Part shown: in pieces, positions 44,345 through 53,533 of the stretch
Position numbering within the stretch: position 1 is the stretch's first letter
How the letters are laid out: every line of letters starts with the position of its first letter
From: Aequorivita todarodis
Lineage (GTDB): Bacteria; Bacteroidota; Bacteroidia; Flavobacteriales; Flavobacteriaceae
Direction of reading: 5' to 3'
Assembly: GCF_028561335.1 (NCBI RefSeq)
Contig: NZ_JAQQTG010000013.1
Coordinates: 18,524-82,523, forward strand
DNA: 64,000 nucleotides
Notes under the pieces: generated by a model
Databases searched by the model: none
The model's input: only the letters and a program-made list of their open reading frames with translations
Told to the model about the DNA's origin: nothing
Made by a program: the position numbers and the translations under genes

Positions 44345-45772
44345 ATGAACAAAACTGCGGAATCGGTTTGGAACAATTGTTTGGCTTTTATCGAAGATAA
44401 TATCACTTCGCAGGCATACAAAACTTGGTTCGAGCCCATTAAAGCGGTAAAGTTAACTGATAATGCCTTGAGCATTCAGGTTCCGAGCAAGTTTTTTTAC
44501 GAATGGCTGGAGGAACATTACGTTAAGATTTTGAAAGTTGCACTTACAAAGGAATTGGGAGCATCTGCCAAACTGGTGTACATCATTAGAATGGAAAATA
44601 CCTACGGCAACAAACAACCCTTTACCGAAAAAATTCCGAGCGCCAACCGAAGCAACCTACAATCGCAGGAGGTGGACGTGCCCTTAAAGAACAAAAGCCC
44701 GGAGCTTAAAAACCCCTTTGTAATTCCCGGCATCCGCAACGTAAAGATCGAGTCGCAGCTCAACCCAAATTATAATTTTGAAAATTTTCTTGAAGGCGAA
44801 TCGAACAGGCTGGCACGTTCGGCAGGCTTGGCCGTTGCCAATAAACCCGGCGGAACTTCCTTCAACCCCTTGCTTATTTTTGGAGGAGTCGGTTTGGGAA
44901 AAACGCATTTGGGGCACGCGATCGGCGTTGACATAAAGGACAAATATCCCGAAAAAACCGTACTTTATATTTCTGCGGAAAAGTTTACACAGCAATACAT
45001 TGAATCGGTAAAGAAGAACAACCGCAACGATTTTATACACTTCTATCAAATTATAGACGTGCTGATTGTTGACGACATACAATTGCTTTCCGGGAAAGCC
45101 GGAACACAGGACGTTTTCTTCCATATTTTCAACCATTTGCACCAAAACGGCAAGCAGGTTATTTTAACCAGCGACAAAGCCCCGGTTGATATGATTGATA
45201 TTGAACAACGTTTGCTCTCCCGTTTCAAATGGGGGCTTTCGGCAGAATTGAACCATCCCGATTACGACACCCGTGTTGCCATCATAAAGAACAAACTTTA
45301 TCGCGACGGCGTGGAAATGCCGGAGGATATCGTGGAATTTTTGGCAAATAACATCAAAACAAACATTCGTGAACTGGAAGGCGCCATTATTTCCTTGATT
45401 GCGCACTCCTCCTTCAACAAAAAGGAAATTACCATCGACCTTGCCCGCAAAATTGTTGACAATTATGTGAAACACACCAAACGTGAGGTTTCCATCGATT
45501 ATATCCAAAAAGTGGTGAGTGATTATTTCCAAATGGATGTGGATACCTTACAATCAAAAACCCGAAAGCGGCATATCGTGCAGGCCCGTCAATTGGCGAT
45601 GTTTTTCGCGAAAAAATTCACCAAAGCTTCCCTCGCCTCCATCGGTTCCCAAATAGGGCAGCGCGACCATGCAACTGTGTTGCACGCCTGCAAGACCGTT
45701 GATAACCTTTCCAGCACGGACAAGCAGTTCCGCAAATATGTGGAAGACCTGAGTAAAAAGTTGACACTTTAG
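44345..45772 (+). CDS. dnaA: Chromosomal replication initiator DnaA
   Basis: 475 residues from the ATG at 44345 ('MNKTAESVWNNCLAFIEDNI'), which matches flavobacterial DnaA; 14 upstream codons are discounted. Domain III has Walker A 'GGVGLGKTHLGHAIG' and Walker B 'VLIVDDIQLLSG'; domain IV has the DNA-binding signature 'IGQRDHATVLHACKTV'. It opens the origin. I see no cluster of DnaA boxes (TTATCCACA) in the 200-base leader, so oriC is probably elsewhere. A CATATTTG box (44253-44260) is a weak promoter candidate. Confidence 0.97.
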   Translation: MNKTAESVWNNCLAFIEDNITSQAYKTWFEPIKAVKLTDNALSIQVPSKFFYEWLEEHYVKILKVALTKELGASAKLVYIIRMENTYGNKQPFTEKIPSANRSNLQSQEVDVPLKNKSPELKNPFVIPGIRNVKIESQLNPNYNFENFLEGESNRLARSAGLAVANKPGGTSFNPLLIFGGVGLGKTHLGHAIGVDIKDKYPEKTVLYISAEKFTQQYIESVKKNNRNDFIHFYQIIDVLIVDDIQLLSGKAGTQDVFFHIFNHLHQNGKQVILTSDKAPVDMIDIEQRLLSRFKWGLSAELNHPDYDTRVAIIKNKLYRDGVEMPEDIVEFLANNIKTNIRELEGAIISLIAHSSFNKKEITIDLARKIVDNYVKHTKREVSIDYIQKVVSDYFQMDVDTLQSKTRKRHIVQARQLAMFFAKKFTKASLASIGSQIGQRDHATVLHACKTVDNLSSTDKQFRKYVEDLSKKLTL

Positions 45773-45813
45773 TTCAGGTTTCAGTCGCAGTTTTCAGTCG
45801 CAGTGTTCAGTAA
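45772..45813. repeat. CAGT-type short-period array after dnaA
   Basis: CAG recurs at spacings 7, 6, 7, 6, 7 (TTTCAGTCGCAGT repeated). The wording matches the CAGT heptamers before coaBC. It begins on the dnaA stop codon. Confidence 0.65.
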
Positions 45814-45832
45814 GGAAACCACATCGGTCAGA

Positions 45833-45872
45833 CTTCTAAACTTTTAAACCCATAAACTCTTAAACTTCTAAA
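45833..45872 (+). repeat. Degenerate octamer array (CnnnTAAA), five units
   Basis: CTTCTAAA, CTTTTAAA, CCCATAAA, CTCTTAAA, CTTCTAAA, ending 15 bases before the TTG start of the phosphatase gene. Confidence 0.85.
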
Positions 45873-45887
45873 CACAGCATACCCGTT

Positions 45888-46343
45888 TTGAAAAAATATA
45901 AAATCCTTATGGTCTGTCTTGGCAATATTTGCCGTTCGCCCTTGGCGGAAGGTATTTTGAAATCCAAGGTTGACACTTCAAAAGTATTTGTTGATTCTGC
46001 CGGAACGGGGCATTGGCACGTGGGCGATGAACCCGACAAAAGAAGTATTGCCGTTGGGAAAAAATACAATATAGACATTACCCAACAACGCGGAAGACAG
46101 TTTAGCCCAAAAGATTTTGACGATTTCGATCTAATTTATGTAATGGACAACAGCAATAAGGAAAACGTTTTGGCCCTGGCTGAAAATGATTCCCAAAGAG
46201 AAAAAGTAAAACTGATCCTCGATGAAATTTTTCCGGGAGAAAACGTGGATGTGCCCGACCCGTACTTTGGCGGCGATACTGGTTTTGAGAACGTTTTCAA
46301 AATGCTGGATGAAGCTTGCGACCAAATTGCAAAACGACTTTAA
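45888..46343 (+). CDS. Low-molecular-weight protein-tyrosine phosphatase
   Basis: 151 residues, TTG start ('MKKYKILMVCLGNICRSPLA'). The catalytic loop Cys10-x5-Arg16-Ser17 is at the N-terminus as in all LMW-PTPs, and the general acid is in 'DVPDPYFGG'. Substrate unknown. Preceded directly by two different short-period arrays. Confidence 0.93.
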   Translation: MKKYKILMVCLGNICRSPLAEGILKSKVDTSKVFVDSAGTGHWHVGDEPDKRSIAVGKKYNIDITQQRGRQFSPKDFDDFDLIYVMDNSNKENVLALAENDSQREKVKLILDEIFPGENVDVPDPYFGGDTGFENVFKMLDEACDQIAKRL

Positions 46344-46397
46344 CTAAGAAATCCAGCTGATTTACCTATTTTAGTACTTTCCCTAAAAAAATCAGCT

Positions 46398-47777
46398 ATG
46401 AGAAAATTACTCCCTTCATTATTATTTCTATTTCTGTCAGCATTTGTTTTTGCACAAGAAGTGGACATTGAACTTTTTAAGAGCGGTTTTTCGGACCCTT
46501 TAAATATACAACACGCCAATGATGATCGTCTTTTTGTAGTAGAACAAGGCGGAAAAATAAAAATAATCCAGGCGGACGGAACGGTTAATACAACTCCATT
46601 TTTAGATATTTCAGGCCAAATTTCAAGCGGGGGCGAAAGAGGTTTGCTCGGTTTGGCGTTTCACCCAGATTACACAAACAACGGCTATTTCTATGTTAAT
46701 TACACCAAACCAAATGGAGATACCCAAATTTCAAGATTTTCAGTAGATTCTGGAAACCCGGATATCGCAGATGAAAATTCTGAATTGCCGATTATTGGTT
46801 ATTCCCAGCCCTTTTCCAATCACAACGGTGGGTGTTTGGCCTTTGGCCCAGATGGCTATTTGTACATTGCTTCCGGCGATGGCGGCAGCAGTGGCGATCC
46901 CGGTAACCGCGCCCAAAATATAAATTTATTACTTGGAAAATTGTTGCGCCTTGATGTGGACAATCCTTCCGGTGGAAATAATTATGGCATTCCCCCAGAC
47001 AATCCGTTTGTTGGAAACCCAAATGCGCGCGAAGAAATATGGGCCTACGGCTTGCGAAACCCTTGGCGCTTTTCATTTGATTTTACGGCAAATGAGCTTT
47101 GGATAGCCGATGTGGGCCAAACCAGCAGGGAAGAAATAAACAGAGTCAACGCGGGTGAAGCCGGTTTAAATTACGGATGGAGGTGCTACGAGGGAACCCA
47201 ACCCTATAACACCCAGAATTGTCCGCCACAGTCAGAATTTACGTTCCCCTTGGCCGAATATACTCACGCCAATGGTAATTGTTCCATCACTGGCGGATAC
47301 GTTTATAGCGGCTCAATGTATCCGGCTATAAGCAACCTTTATTTTTTTGGAGATTATTGCAGCGGAATGATTGGAACGGTGGACATACTCGGAAATTTGA
47401 TCAATCACGGCCAGTTTTCCGGAAATTGGGTTTCCTTTGGGGAAGACGTTAATAAAGAGCTTTATATAGTTGACAAAGGCGGATCTATCTATAGAATAAC
47501 CGGGGAACCGACCGTAGGCACCGAAGATTTTTCAATGGAAAATACGCTCAGTATGCTTCCAAATCCCGCTTCGGAAAAAGTTACTTTTCTTTTGAAAAAC
47601 GACACCCTTCAAACCATTCAGCTTTTTGATGTAAGGGGCAGTTTGGTTTCTTCCGAAGAAAACATATCGAGCAATGAAAAGACAATTTCAATCCAAACCT
47701 TGAACCCGGGAATTTATTTCGCCAAAATCACTTCTGTGAAAGGGCATACAATGGTGAAAAAACTAATTCTTCAATAA
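46398..47777 (+). CDS. Secreted PQQ-dependent sugar dehydrogenase-like protein with T9SS sorting domain
   Basis: 459 residues. Signal peptide 'MRKLLPSLLFLFLSAFVFA'. The six-bladed glucose/sorbosone dehydrogenase propeller is shown by 'ERGLLGLAFHPDYTNNGYFY', 'FSNHNGGCLAFGPDGYLYIA', 'GDGGSSGDPGNRAQN' (the Ca/PQQ region) and 'EEIWAYGLRNPWRFSFD'. A type A sorting domain follows ('MLPNPASEKVTFLL … TISIQTLNPGIYFAKI … KKLILQ'). It probably oxidises aldoses outside the cell; cofactor use is inferred. Confidence 0.9.
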   Translation: MRKLLPSLLFLFLSAFVFAQEVDIELFKSGFSDPLNIQHANDDRLFVVEQGGKIKIIQADGTVNTTPFLDISGQISSGGERGLLGLAFHPDYTNNGYFYVNYTKPNGDTQISRFSVDSGNPDIADENSELPIIGYSQPFSNHNGGCLAFGPDGYLYIASGDGGSSGDPGNRAQNINLLLGKLLRLDVDNPSGGNNYGIPPDNPFVGNPNAREEIWAYGLRNPWRFSFDFTANELWIADVGQTSREEINRVNAGEAGLNYGWRCYEGTQPYNTQNCPPQSEFTFPLAEYTHANGNCSITGGYVYSGSMYPAISNLYFFGDYCSGMIGTVDILGNLINHGQFSGNWVSFGEDVNKELYIVDKGGSIYRITGEPTVGTEDFSMENTLSMLPNPASEKVTFLLKNDTLQTIQLFDVRGSLVSSEENISSNEKTISIQTLNPGIYFAKITSVKGHTMVKKLILQ

Positions 47778-47783
47778 TCAGTA

Positions 47784-48497
47784 ATGAATCCAAAAAAAGG
47801 AGCTTTATACCTGATTCCTTGCCCATTGGGCGATGTACCTCCGTTGGCAGTGCTTCCCATTTCTGTGAAAAATACGATTGAAAGGATAGACCACTACATT
47901 GTGGAGCACGAAAAAAATGCGCGGCGGTTTATAAAAAGTATTGTTCCTAAAAAAGCACAACCCGCGCTGAAAATTCAAGAAATAAACAAGTTCACAAAAC
48001 CGGAAGAGATTTCGCCAATGCTCAACCCGTGCCTGGAAGGTTTTGACGTTGGCATTATTAGCGATGCCGGTTGCCCCGGAATTGCCGATCCCGGAGCCAG
48101 AGCGGTGCATTATGCACACGAACTTGGCATTAAAGTAATTCCGTTGGTTGGCCCCTCTTCAATTTTATTGGCAATGATGGCCAGTGGCTTCAACGGGCAG
48201 AATTTTAGTTTCAACGGTTATTTGCCCATTGACAAAAGTGAGCGAAAGGGGGAATTAAAACGATTGGAAAAAATTTCAAAAGACTTTCACCAGTCGCAAC
48301 TCTTTATTGAAACCCCGTACCGCAACAACCAGATGCTGCAGAGCCTGATTGAAAACCTCAACCCACAAACGAGAATCTGCGTGGCTTGCGACATCACTTT
48401 GGCTTCAGAATACATAAAAACCGCCCCGGTAAGTCTGTGGAAAAAAATAAAGGTGGACCTTCATAAAAGACCCACCTTATTTATCATTCAGGGATAA
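47784..48497 (+). CDS. RsmI/tetrapyrrole-methylase-family SAM-dependent methyltransferase
   Basis: 237 residues. 'GALYLIPCPLGD' at the start, 'GIISDAGCPGIADPGARAVH' and 'VIPLVGPSSILLAMMASGF' followed by 'FSFNGYLP' are the RsmI-type signatures. RsmI 2'-O-methylates C1402 of 16S rRNA. This flavobacterial subgroup has a divergent central part ('EHEKNARRFIKSIVPKK'), so the exact target is less sure. A hairpin at its 3' end may terminate transcription. Confidence 0.83.
   Translation: MNPKKGALYLIPCPLGDVPPLAVLPISVKNTIERIDHYIVEHEKNARRFIKSIVPKKAQPALKIQEINKFTKPEEISPMLNPCLEGFDVGIISDAGCPGIADPGARAVHYAHELGIKVIPLVGPSSILLAMMASGFNGQNFSFNGYLPIDKSERKGELKRLEKISKDFHQSQLFIETPYRNNQMLQSLIENLNPQTRICVACDITLASEYIKTAPVSLWKKIKVDLHKRPTLFIIQG
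48447..48482. terminator. Hairpin at the convergent rsmI-like / lysozyme-like ends
   Basis: AAGGTGG / CCACCTT with A-rich and T-rich flanks, inside the last codons of the methylase. May stop transcripts from both sides. Confidence 0.5.
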
Positions 48498-48500
48498 AAT

Positions 48501-49148
48501 TTACATTACCCTTGGTTTCTTGTTTGGTACAATGTGCGAAGTATCATACCCTGAGAACTTTCGCAAGTAGTAACGAATGGAGGCGCCATTGGCATCCTCA
48601 AAACGGTTTTCGCCCGCACTTCTAAGGAATTTTTTCACATTTCCCGCACCTGCCAAATGTGCAGCGGCCAAAATTCCCGATTCGGTAACTTTTACGCCCC
48701 CAATGGTTTTTCCGGCATAGCGCTTAATATCCTTGCGAAGCACCCATTTGTTCAATGAAGTGTACGCCAAGAAAGCTGCTTCCTGCTGGCGGGTATCGTA
48801 AAGAAAATTTTCGGTGTTCTTGAAACCCATCATTCGTAAGGTTGCACGTGAAAATTGATATTTTCCCATATAACCATAGTCATTCACGATATGGTAATTT
48901 CCTCTTGATTCCTTAAAACCAAGGGCTTCTTTAAATCCTACATAAGATTTACCCAAAAACAAATAAAATTTTGGGGTCACGGGAGCCGTTAATGGCATAA
49001 GCTCAGCTTCCGTGGGAACGTTATAGTCTAACTCTAATCCTTCTGTACTAAAAGTAGAAAAATCGTAGCTATCTTTTGTAATGAAACCTGTCCCTACTAG
49101 TACGGTAACAACAAGTAATACTGCAATTAGATATATTCTTTTTTTCAT
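48501..49148 (-). CDS. Exported lysozyme-fold (transglycosylase-like) protein
   Basis: 215 residues. An N-terminal membrane/signal segment ('IYLIAVLLVVTVLVGTGFI'). The core 'FKESRGNYHIVNDYGYMGKY' followed by 'QFSRATLRMMGF' and 'AAHLAGAGNVKKFL' looks like a lytic-transglycosylase/lysozyme fold, with the Glu of 'KESRGNY' as probable catalytic acid. It likely acts on peptidoglycan in the periplasm. mltG follows on the same strand. A -7 box TATCTTTG (49195-49202, minus) lies 47 bases upstream. Confidence 0.7.
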   Translation of the reverse strand: MKKRIYLIAVLLVVTVLVGTGFITKDSYDFSTFSTEGLELDYNVPTEAELMPLTAPVTPKFYLFLGKSYVGFKEALGFKESRGNYHIVNDYGYMGKYQFSRATLRMMGFKNTENFLYDTRQQEAAFLAYTSLNKWVLRKDIKRYAGKTIGGVKVTESGILAAAHLAGAGNVKKFLRSAGENRFEDANGASIRYYLRKFSGYDTSHIVPNKKPRVM

Positions 49149-49307
49149 TAATTTATAAAATTCGGATGTATAATTACATCTTCGTTTCAGCGCGCAAAGA
49201 TACAGCTTTTTTTAAAAATCTGATTTATAAGCTGTTAAAGTAATGTGAAAAGAAAAAAGCCCCCAGTATCAAAGGGTTTTTGGACACAGGCGCAAGATCA
49301 ATAAAAA

Positions 49308-50351
49308 TCAACGGTTCACCCCTTGGCTATTCACCCAGCGCACATATTCCGCTTTATTTACATTGTGCTGTGCCAAGCTTTTGGCAAACTTGTGATACCC
49401 AAAGTTGGTTACATCCGCCACAAAATAATAGTAATCGTGCTTTTCAGGATTCAACACCGCATCAATTGAAGATATATCGGGCATCGTGATGGGCCCGGGC
49501 GGCACGCCGGCGTATTTATAGGTATTATAAGGTGAGTCCAGTTCCAAATCTTTATAAAGTACTCTTTTAATAATCTGGTTGTAATCGCCACTTTCGCGTT
49601 TCAGCGCATAAATAACCGTGGGGTCGGCTTGAAGCAACATTCCTACTTTCAGTCTATTTATATATACTCCAGCTACCCTTGGGCGTTCATCTACTTTTGC
49701 GGTTTCTTTTTGAACTATTGCCGCCAAGGCCATAACCTGTTCTTTGGAAAGGTTTAGATTTTTTGCCTTTTGGGTTCTCGATTCGTTCCAAAACCGTTCG
49801 TACTCGGTTTTCATTCGGTTGCGGAAGGTTTCTGCGGAACTGTTCCAATAAAATTCATAGGTGTTCGGAATGTAAAGAGACAAGGCCGTTTCTTCATCCA
49901 AACCAACTTCCTTTAAAAATTGCGGATCGCGCATTGCCTCCAAAAGCGAAAGACTGTCGGCTTCAATCTGCTTTGAAATATGGCCCGCCAAATCCTCCAA
50001 ACGCTCTTGGTTGTTGAATTTTATATCAATCGGAATATTTCTGCTCCGCAGGGTGTTTACAATATCGTTATTGGTCATTCCCTTGGTAATGATGAAATGT
50101 CCCGGTTTAATATTTGAAGCATACTTTTTTTGATGTGCTATTGTAACGAACGAATCGGTATCCCGCAACAGCGGCTCCAGTTCTGCCACCACATCGTCAA
50201 GCGTCGCATTTGTACGGATATAAACGTGGGCTTCCTTATTATTGAAGGCAGTGTTGCCCGAAAAAGCCGTTTTGTAAACATACCAAGCAAAAGCACCCAT
50301 ACCCACCGCACCGAGCAATACAATAATCAGCAATATTTTTTTTATGTACAT
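49308..50351 (-). CDS. mltG: Endolytic peptidoglycan transglycosylase MltG
   Basis: 347 residues. One N-terminal membrane span ('ILLIIVLLGAVGMGAFAWYV'), then the YceG/MltG domain with the catalytic Glu in 'ALAAIVQKETAKVDERPRVA' and signatures 'VYINRLKVGMLLQADPTVIY' and 'YNTYKYAGVPPGPI'. It cleaves nascent glycan strands at the inner membrane. The start codon directly follows the CCCTAAT heptamer array. Confidence 0.95.
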   Translation of the reverse strand: MYIKKILLIIVLLGAVGMGAFAWYVYKTAFSGNTAFNNKEAHVYIRTNATLDDVVAELEPLLRDTDSFVTIAHQKKYASNIKPGHFIITKGMTNNDIVNTLRSRNIPIDIKFNNQERLEDLAGHISKQIEADSLSLLEAMRDPQFLKEVGLDEETALSLYIPNTYEFYWNSSAETFRNRMKTEYERFWNESRTQKAKNLNLSKEQVMALAAIVQKETAKVDERPRVAGVYINRLKVGMLLQADPTVIYALKRESGDYNQIIKRVLYKDLELDSPYNTYKYAGVPPGPITMPDISSIDAVLNPEKHDYYYFVADVTNFGYHKFAKSLAQHNVNKAEYVRWVNSQGVNR

Positions 50352-50357
50352 TTTGGA

Positions 50358-50411
50358 ATTAGGGATTAGGGATTAGGGATTAGGGATTAGGGATTAGGGA
50401 TTAGGGATTAG
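50358..50411. repeat. Heptamer array ATTAGGG, seven exact units plus part
   Basis: Seven exact tandem copies (CCCTAAT on the gene strand) and five further bases. The array fills the entire mltG-GNAT spacer and encodes the last residues (LIPNP) and TAA stop of the GNAT gene. Confidence 0.96.
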
Positions 50412-50930
50412 TTGGTAAAAATATTCACTTTTAAATTTTCCTTCGGAAAAGATCCAGTCCTTTTTAATACCGCTTCTTTCGAAACCGGCTTTTTCAAAGA
50501 GTTTTATGCTTTCTTTGTTCTCTTCGGTGATTCCTGCGAAAACTTGGTGTACGTTCAAATGCCTAAAAGCATAATTACAGGTCAGCTTTAACGCTTCCGA
50601 CGCATAGCCTTTACGTTTATCCGCTTCGGAAAAAATAACGATGCCAACCCCTACCCTGTTGTGTTTTGGGTCAAAATCATATAAATCTATAAAACCAACC
50701 TGCTTTTCGTCTTCGTTTTTGCAGATTACAAGCCGCAGTTGTTTTATCTCATAAATATCGCGGTGGCTGTTTTCAAGATATTGTTGCAAAATATATTTTG
50801 AATAGGGCGTTGTGGTGTTGCTCACTTCCCAAAGCGACTCGTCATTTTCCAGATTATAAAGGAAATCCAGATCGGAAAGTTCCAAAGCGCGCAGGAATAT
50901 GTGTTCTCCTTTTAGTGTTTTCATTGCCAT
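50394..50930 (-). CDS. GNAT family N-acetyltransferase (RimJ/RimL-type)
   Basis: 178 residues. 'GEHIFLRALELSDLDFLYNL' opens it, 'FSEADKRKGYASEALKLTCN' is the acetyl-CoA loop and 'VHQVFAGITEENKESIKLFE' the C-terminal signature. Its start overlaps the dapF stop (a second ATG at 50924 forms ATGA with it), so it is coupled to dapF. The C-terminal residues and stop are supplied by the heptamer array, so the end of this gene has been rewritten by the repeat. Confidence 0.87.
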   Translation of the reverse strand: MAMKTLKGEHIFLRALELSDLDFLYNLENDESLWEVSNTTTPYSKYILQQYLENSHRDIYEIKQLRLVICKNEDEKQVGFIDLYDFDPKHNRVGVGIVIFSEADKRKGYASEALKLTCNYAFRHLNVHQVFAGITEENKESIKLFEKAGFERSGIKKDWIFSEGKFKSEYFYQLIPNP

Positions 50931-51694
50931 ACTCCTTTAAAGACCTGTGTTGCGGGCCCTTCCAAATATACATTTTTATATCCCGAACCAACTTTTTCAA
51001 AACGCACTTGCAGTTGGCCGCCCGGGGTTTTTAGGATTACCTTGTTTTCAGAAGTTCTACCGGTCTCAAACATTGCAACGGCAACGGCAGTAACACCCGT
51101 GCCGCACGAAAGGGTCTCATCTTCTACCCCTCTTTCATAGGTTCTGACTGAAAAAATGGCAGTATCGTTCTGTTCCACAAAATTTACGTTTGCGCCCTCT
51201 TTTCCGTAGGTTTTATTTCGAATTGTTCTTCCGTTTGTAAAAACATCAAAATCCTGAAGTATTGCGACCATTTCAACGTGGTGCGGCGATCCGGTATTCA
51301 AAAAAATATGGTTTTCAAAAACGGCAACATTTTCAACATCGTTCATTTTCAGGGAAACCCAATCGTTTTTAACTGTGGCTTCGTGCATGCCGTCCACGGC
51401 TTCAAAAGTAGTTTTTTCAGAAATGATTCCGAGGAATTTCGCGAAATGTGAAATACAGCGCCCGCCGTTCCCGCACATCGAGCTAAGGTTTCCGTCGCTG
51501 TTATAATACACCATTTTGAAATCTGCCGAAGCATGGTTTTCGAGTAAAAGCAGGCCATCAGCGCCCACGCCAAAACGGCGGTCGCAGATTTTGGCAACAA
51601 GTTCTGTGTTCTTCTTCGGAAAAAGAGCTTCCCGATTGTCGATAATCACAAAATCGTTGCCCGTACCTTGGTATTTAAAAAAGGTAAATTCCAT
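50921..51694 (-). CDS. dapF: Diaminopimelate epimerase
   Basis: 257 residues from the ATG at 51694; an upstream TTG (51703) is ruled out because it lies within the -7 box. It converts LL- to meso-diaminopimelate for lysine and peptidoglycan. 'KYQGTGNDFVIID' starts the fold; the two catalytic cysteines are in 'SSMCGNGGRC' (Cys74) and 'LSCGTGVTAVA'. Confidence 0.96.
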   Translation of the reverse strand: MEFTFFKYQGTGNDFVIIDNREALFPKKNTELVAKICDRRFGVGADGLLLLENHASADFKMVYYNSDGNLSSMCGNGGRCISHFAKFLGIISEKTTFEAVDGMHEATVKNDWVSLKMNDVENVAVFENHIFLNTGSPHHVEMVAILQDFDVFTNGRTIRNKTYGKEGANVNFVEQNDTAIFSVRTYERGVEDETLSCGTGVTAVAVAMFETGRTSENKVILKTPGGQLQVRFEKVGSGYKNVYLEGPATQVFKGVWQ

Positions 51695-51700
51695 ATCGCG

Positions 51701-51708
51701 CAAAGATA
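51701..51708 (-). promoter_or_regulatory. -7 box of dapF
   Basis: Minus strand TATCTTTG, exact match, seven bases from the ATG. It decides the start and predicts a leader of only a few bases. Confidence 0.5.
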
Positions 51709-51954
51709 TAAAAAGCCGAAGCGAGTTTTGGGTAGGTTTTCACGTTAAATAGAAGTTAAATACGGCTTTGTGGCATACTTTTTTCAATCCATCGTTGTTA
51801 AATTTGTGGAAGTATCTAAAAAATGTTTCTTCAAAATGGGTTTCCCTCCTCCGTTCTTCCCAGGACCGAAACTCAAAAAACAGTTTAAAAAATGCAAAAC
51901 TTGAACCATAAGTTTTTGAGCTATTTAAATCAGTATTAATTAAAATTTTACAAA

Positions 51955-53343
51955 ATGAAACAAACAGTCCGTTTATTTCTGGTAGCGCTATTTGCAGGGG
52001 CAATCACGCTTGGCGGCTACAAATTCTTCGAAGAAAAAGAACACATTTCCTTCGCCCCACAAGAAACCTCAAACTACATTCCCACTAACTTTTCCGCGAC
52101 AGCTGCTGAGATGAACACCGATTTTACCGAAGCTGCCGAAAAAACGGTCCATGCAGTGGTCCACGTAAAAAACACGACCGTAAGCCGGCAACCGACAAAT
52201 ATTTTTGAATATTTTCAGGGCGGCGGCCAACCCCGGGCGATGGTGGGCAGCGGCAGCGGGGTAATTATTTCACCCGACGGCTATATTGTAACCAACAACC
52301 ACGTAATTGCGAACGCTACGAACTTGGAGGTTACCCTAAATAACAACAAAACATATACTGCCAAGTTGATCGGTACTGACCCGAATACGGATATTGCCCT
52401 AATTAAAATAGATGATGACGAACAATTTCCCTTTATCCCCTTTGGCGATTCAAACAATGTAAAAATTGGCGAATGGGTTTTGGCGGTCGGTAATCCCTTC
52501 AACCTAACCTCAACCGTTACCGCGGGAATTATAAGCGCCAAAGCACGCGACTTGAACCAATTTGACGGCAATCCACAATCTTTCATTCAAACCGATGCCG
52601 CCGTAAACCGTGGAAACAGCGGTGGTGCCTTGGTAAATACCCGCGGCGAACTGATCGGGATTAATACTGCCATTACTTCCGAAACGGGAAGCTTTATAGG
52701 CTATTCCTTTGCCGTGCCTTCCAACAATGCCCGAAAAGTGATCGAGGATATTTTGGAATACGGAAACGTACAACGGGGAATCTTGGGCATTCAAGTGGGC
52801 AACATTAATCCGCAAATCGTCGAAAAATACGGAATCAGCGATACCGAAGGCGTTTTTGTGGGCGGCATTGAAAAGGGAAGCGGTGCCGATAAGGCCGGAA
52901 TAAAGGAAGGCGACATCATCAAGCAATTGGATGGCTATAAAGTTTCAAAATTTGCGGATCTCTCGGGGTATCTTGGCTCCAAAAGACCAAATGACGTGGT
53001 GGAAGTAACCATTCTTCGCAACGGCAAGGAAAGGAAGTTGCCCGTAACGTTGGTAAAACTTGAAACGTTCTCCATTGATGATCTGGGATTAGAGGTGAAG
53101 AATACCTCTTCGGAAGAATTGAAAGAGCGGGGCCTTAAAAACGGCGTAACGGTTACCCGCGCCCTCACGCCAGAAATGGCCCAGTACAAACTGGAAGGGA
53201 TTATTATTACCAAAATTAACGACGAAACCGTCAATGATATTGACGATGTGAAACGAATTATGACACAACGCAATTATCGTTCACCCATAAAAATGACTTT
53301 TATGGACACTGCCGGAAATATCAACTCTTTTATATTTAGGTAG
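51955..53343 (+). CDS. Do/HtrA-family periplasmic serine protease
   Basis: 462 residues. An N-terminal signal/anchor ('LFLVALFAGAITLGGY'). Trypsin-like triad: His116 in 'IVTNNHVIAN', Asp146 in 'NTDIALIK', Ser222 in 'RGNSGGALV'. Two PDZ domains follow (~270-360 and ~375-462; the carboxylate loops begin at 'RGILGIQVG' and near 'LGLEVKN'). It degrades or refolds misfolded envelope proteins. A possible -7 box TAAATTTG (51799-51806) would give a leader of ~145 bases. A very strong terminator follows. Confidence 0.93.
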   Translation: MKQTVRLFLVALFAGAITLGGYKFFEEKEHISFAPQETSNYIPTNFSATAAEMNTDFTEAAEKTVHAVVHVKNTTVSRQPTNIFEYFQGGGQPRAMVGSGSGVIISPDGYIVTNNHVIANATNLEVTLNNNKTYTAKLIGTDPNTDIALIKIDDDEQFPFIPFGDSNNVKIGEWVLAVGNPFNLTSTVTAGIISAKARDLNQFDGNPQSFIQTDAAVNRGNSGGALVNTRGELIGINTAITSETGSFIGYSFAVPSNNARKVIEDILEYGNVQRGILGIQVGNINPQIVEKYGISDTEGVFVGGIEKGSGADKAGIKEGDIIKQLDGYKVSKFADLSGYLGSKRPNDVVEVTILRNGKERKLPVTLVKLETFSIDDLGLEVKNTSSEELKERGLKNGVTVTRALTPEMAQYKLEGIIITKINDETVNDIDDVKRIMTQRNYRSPIKMTFMDTAGNINSFIFR

Positions 53344-53360
53344 CAATAGATATATAATAA

Positions 53361-53422
53361 AAAAGAGGATTTCTTTGATTTTTTACCCTTGCCCTAAAGG
53401 GAAATCAAAGAAATCCTCTTTT
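53361..53422. terminator. Terminator of htrA with a perfect 21-bp stem
   Basis: AAAAGAGGATTTCTTTGATT plus T (53361-53381) is exactly inverted at 53402-53422; the loop is 20 bases. It can act in both directions. Confidence 0.9.
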
Positions 53423-53457
53423 AAGATTTTTAGTAAAATATGGTTATATGACTGAAA

Positions 53458-53500
53458 AAAAACCGCTGGAAATCAAAACTTTCAGCGGTGTTTTTATTTT
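53458..53500 (+). terminator. Second hairpin terminator before gap
   Basis: ACCGCTG / CAGCGGT around a 14-base loop, followed by GTTTTTATTTTT. It is 35 bases downstream of the first terminator. Confidence 0.75.
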
Positions 53501-53533
53501 TGGTTTTTATTTCCCCAAGACGATGGAATTAAG

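Noticed and set aside
50358..50411. Telomere-type repeat
   Set aside because: ATTAGGG resembles telomeric TTAGGG by chance; other arrays in the window have unrelated units and the gene context is an internal chromosomal spacer.
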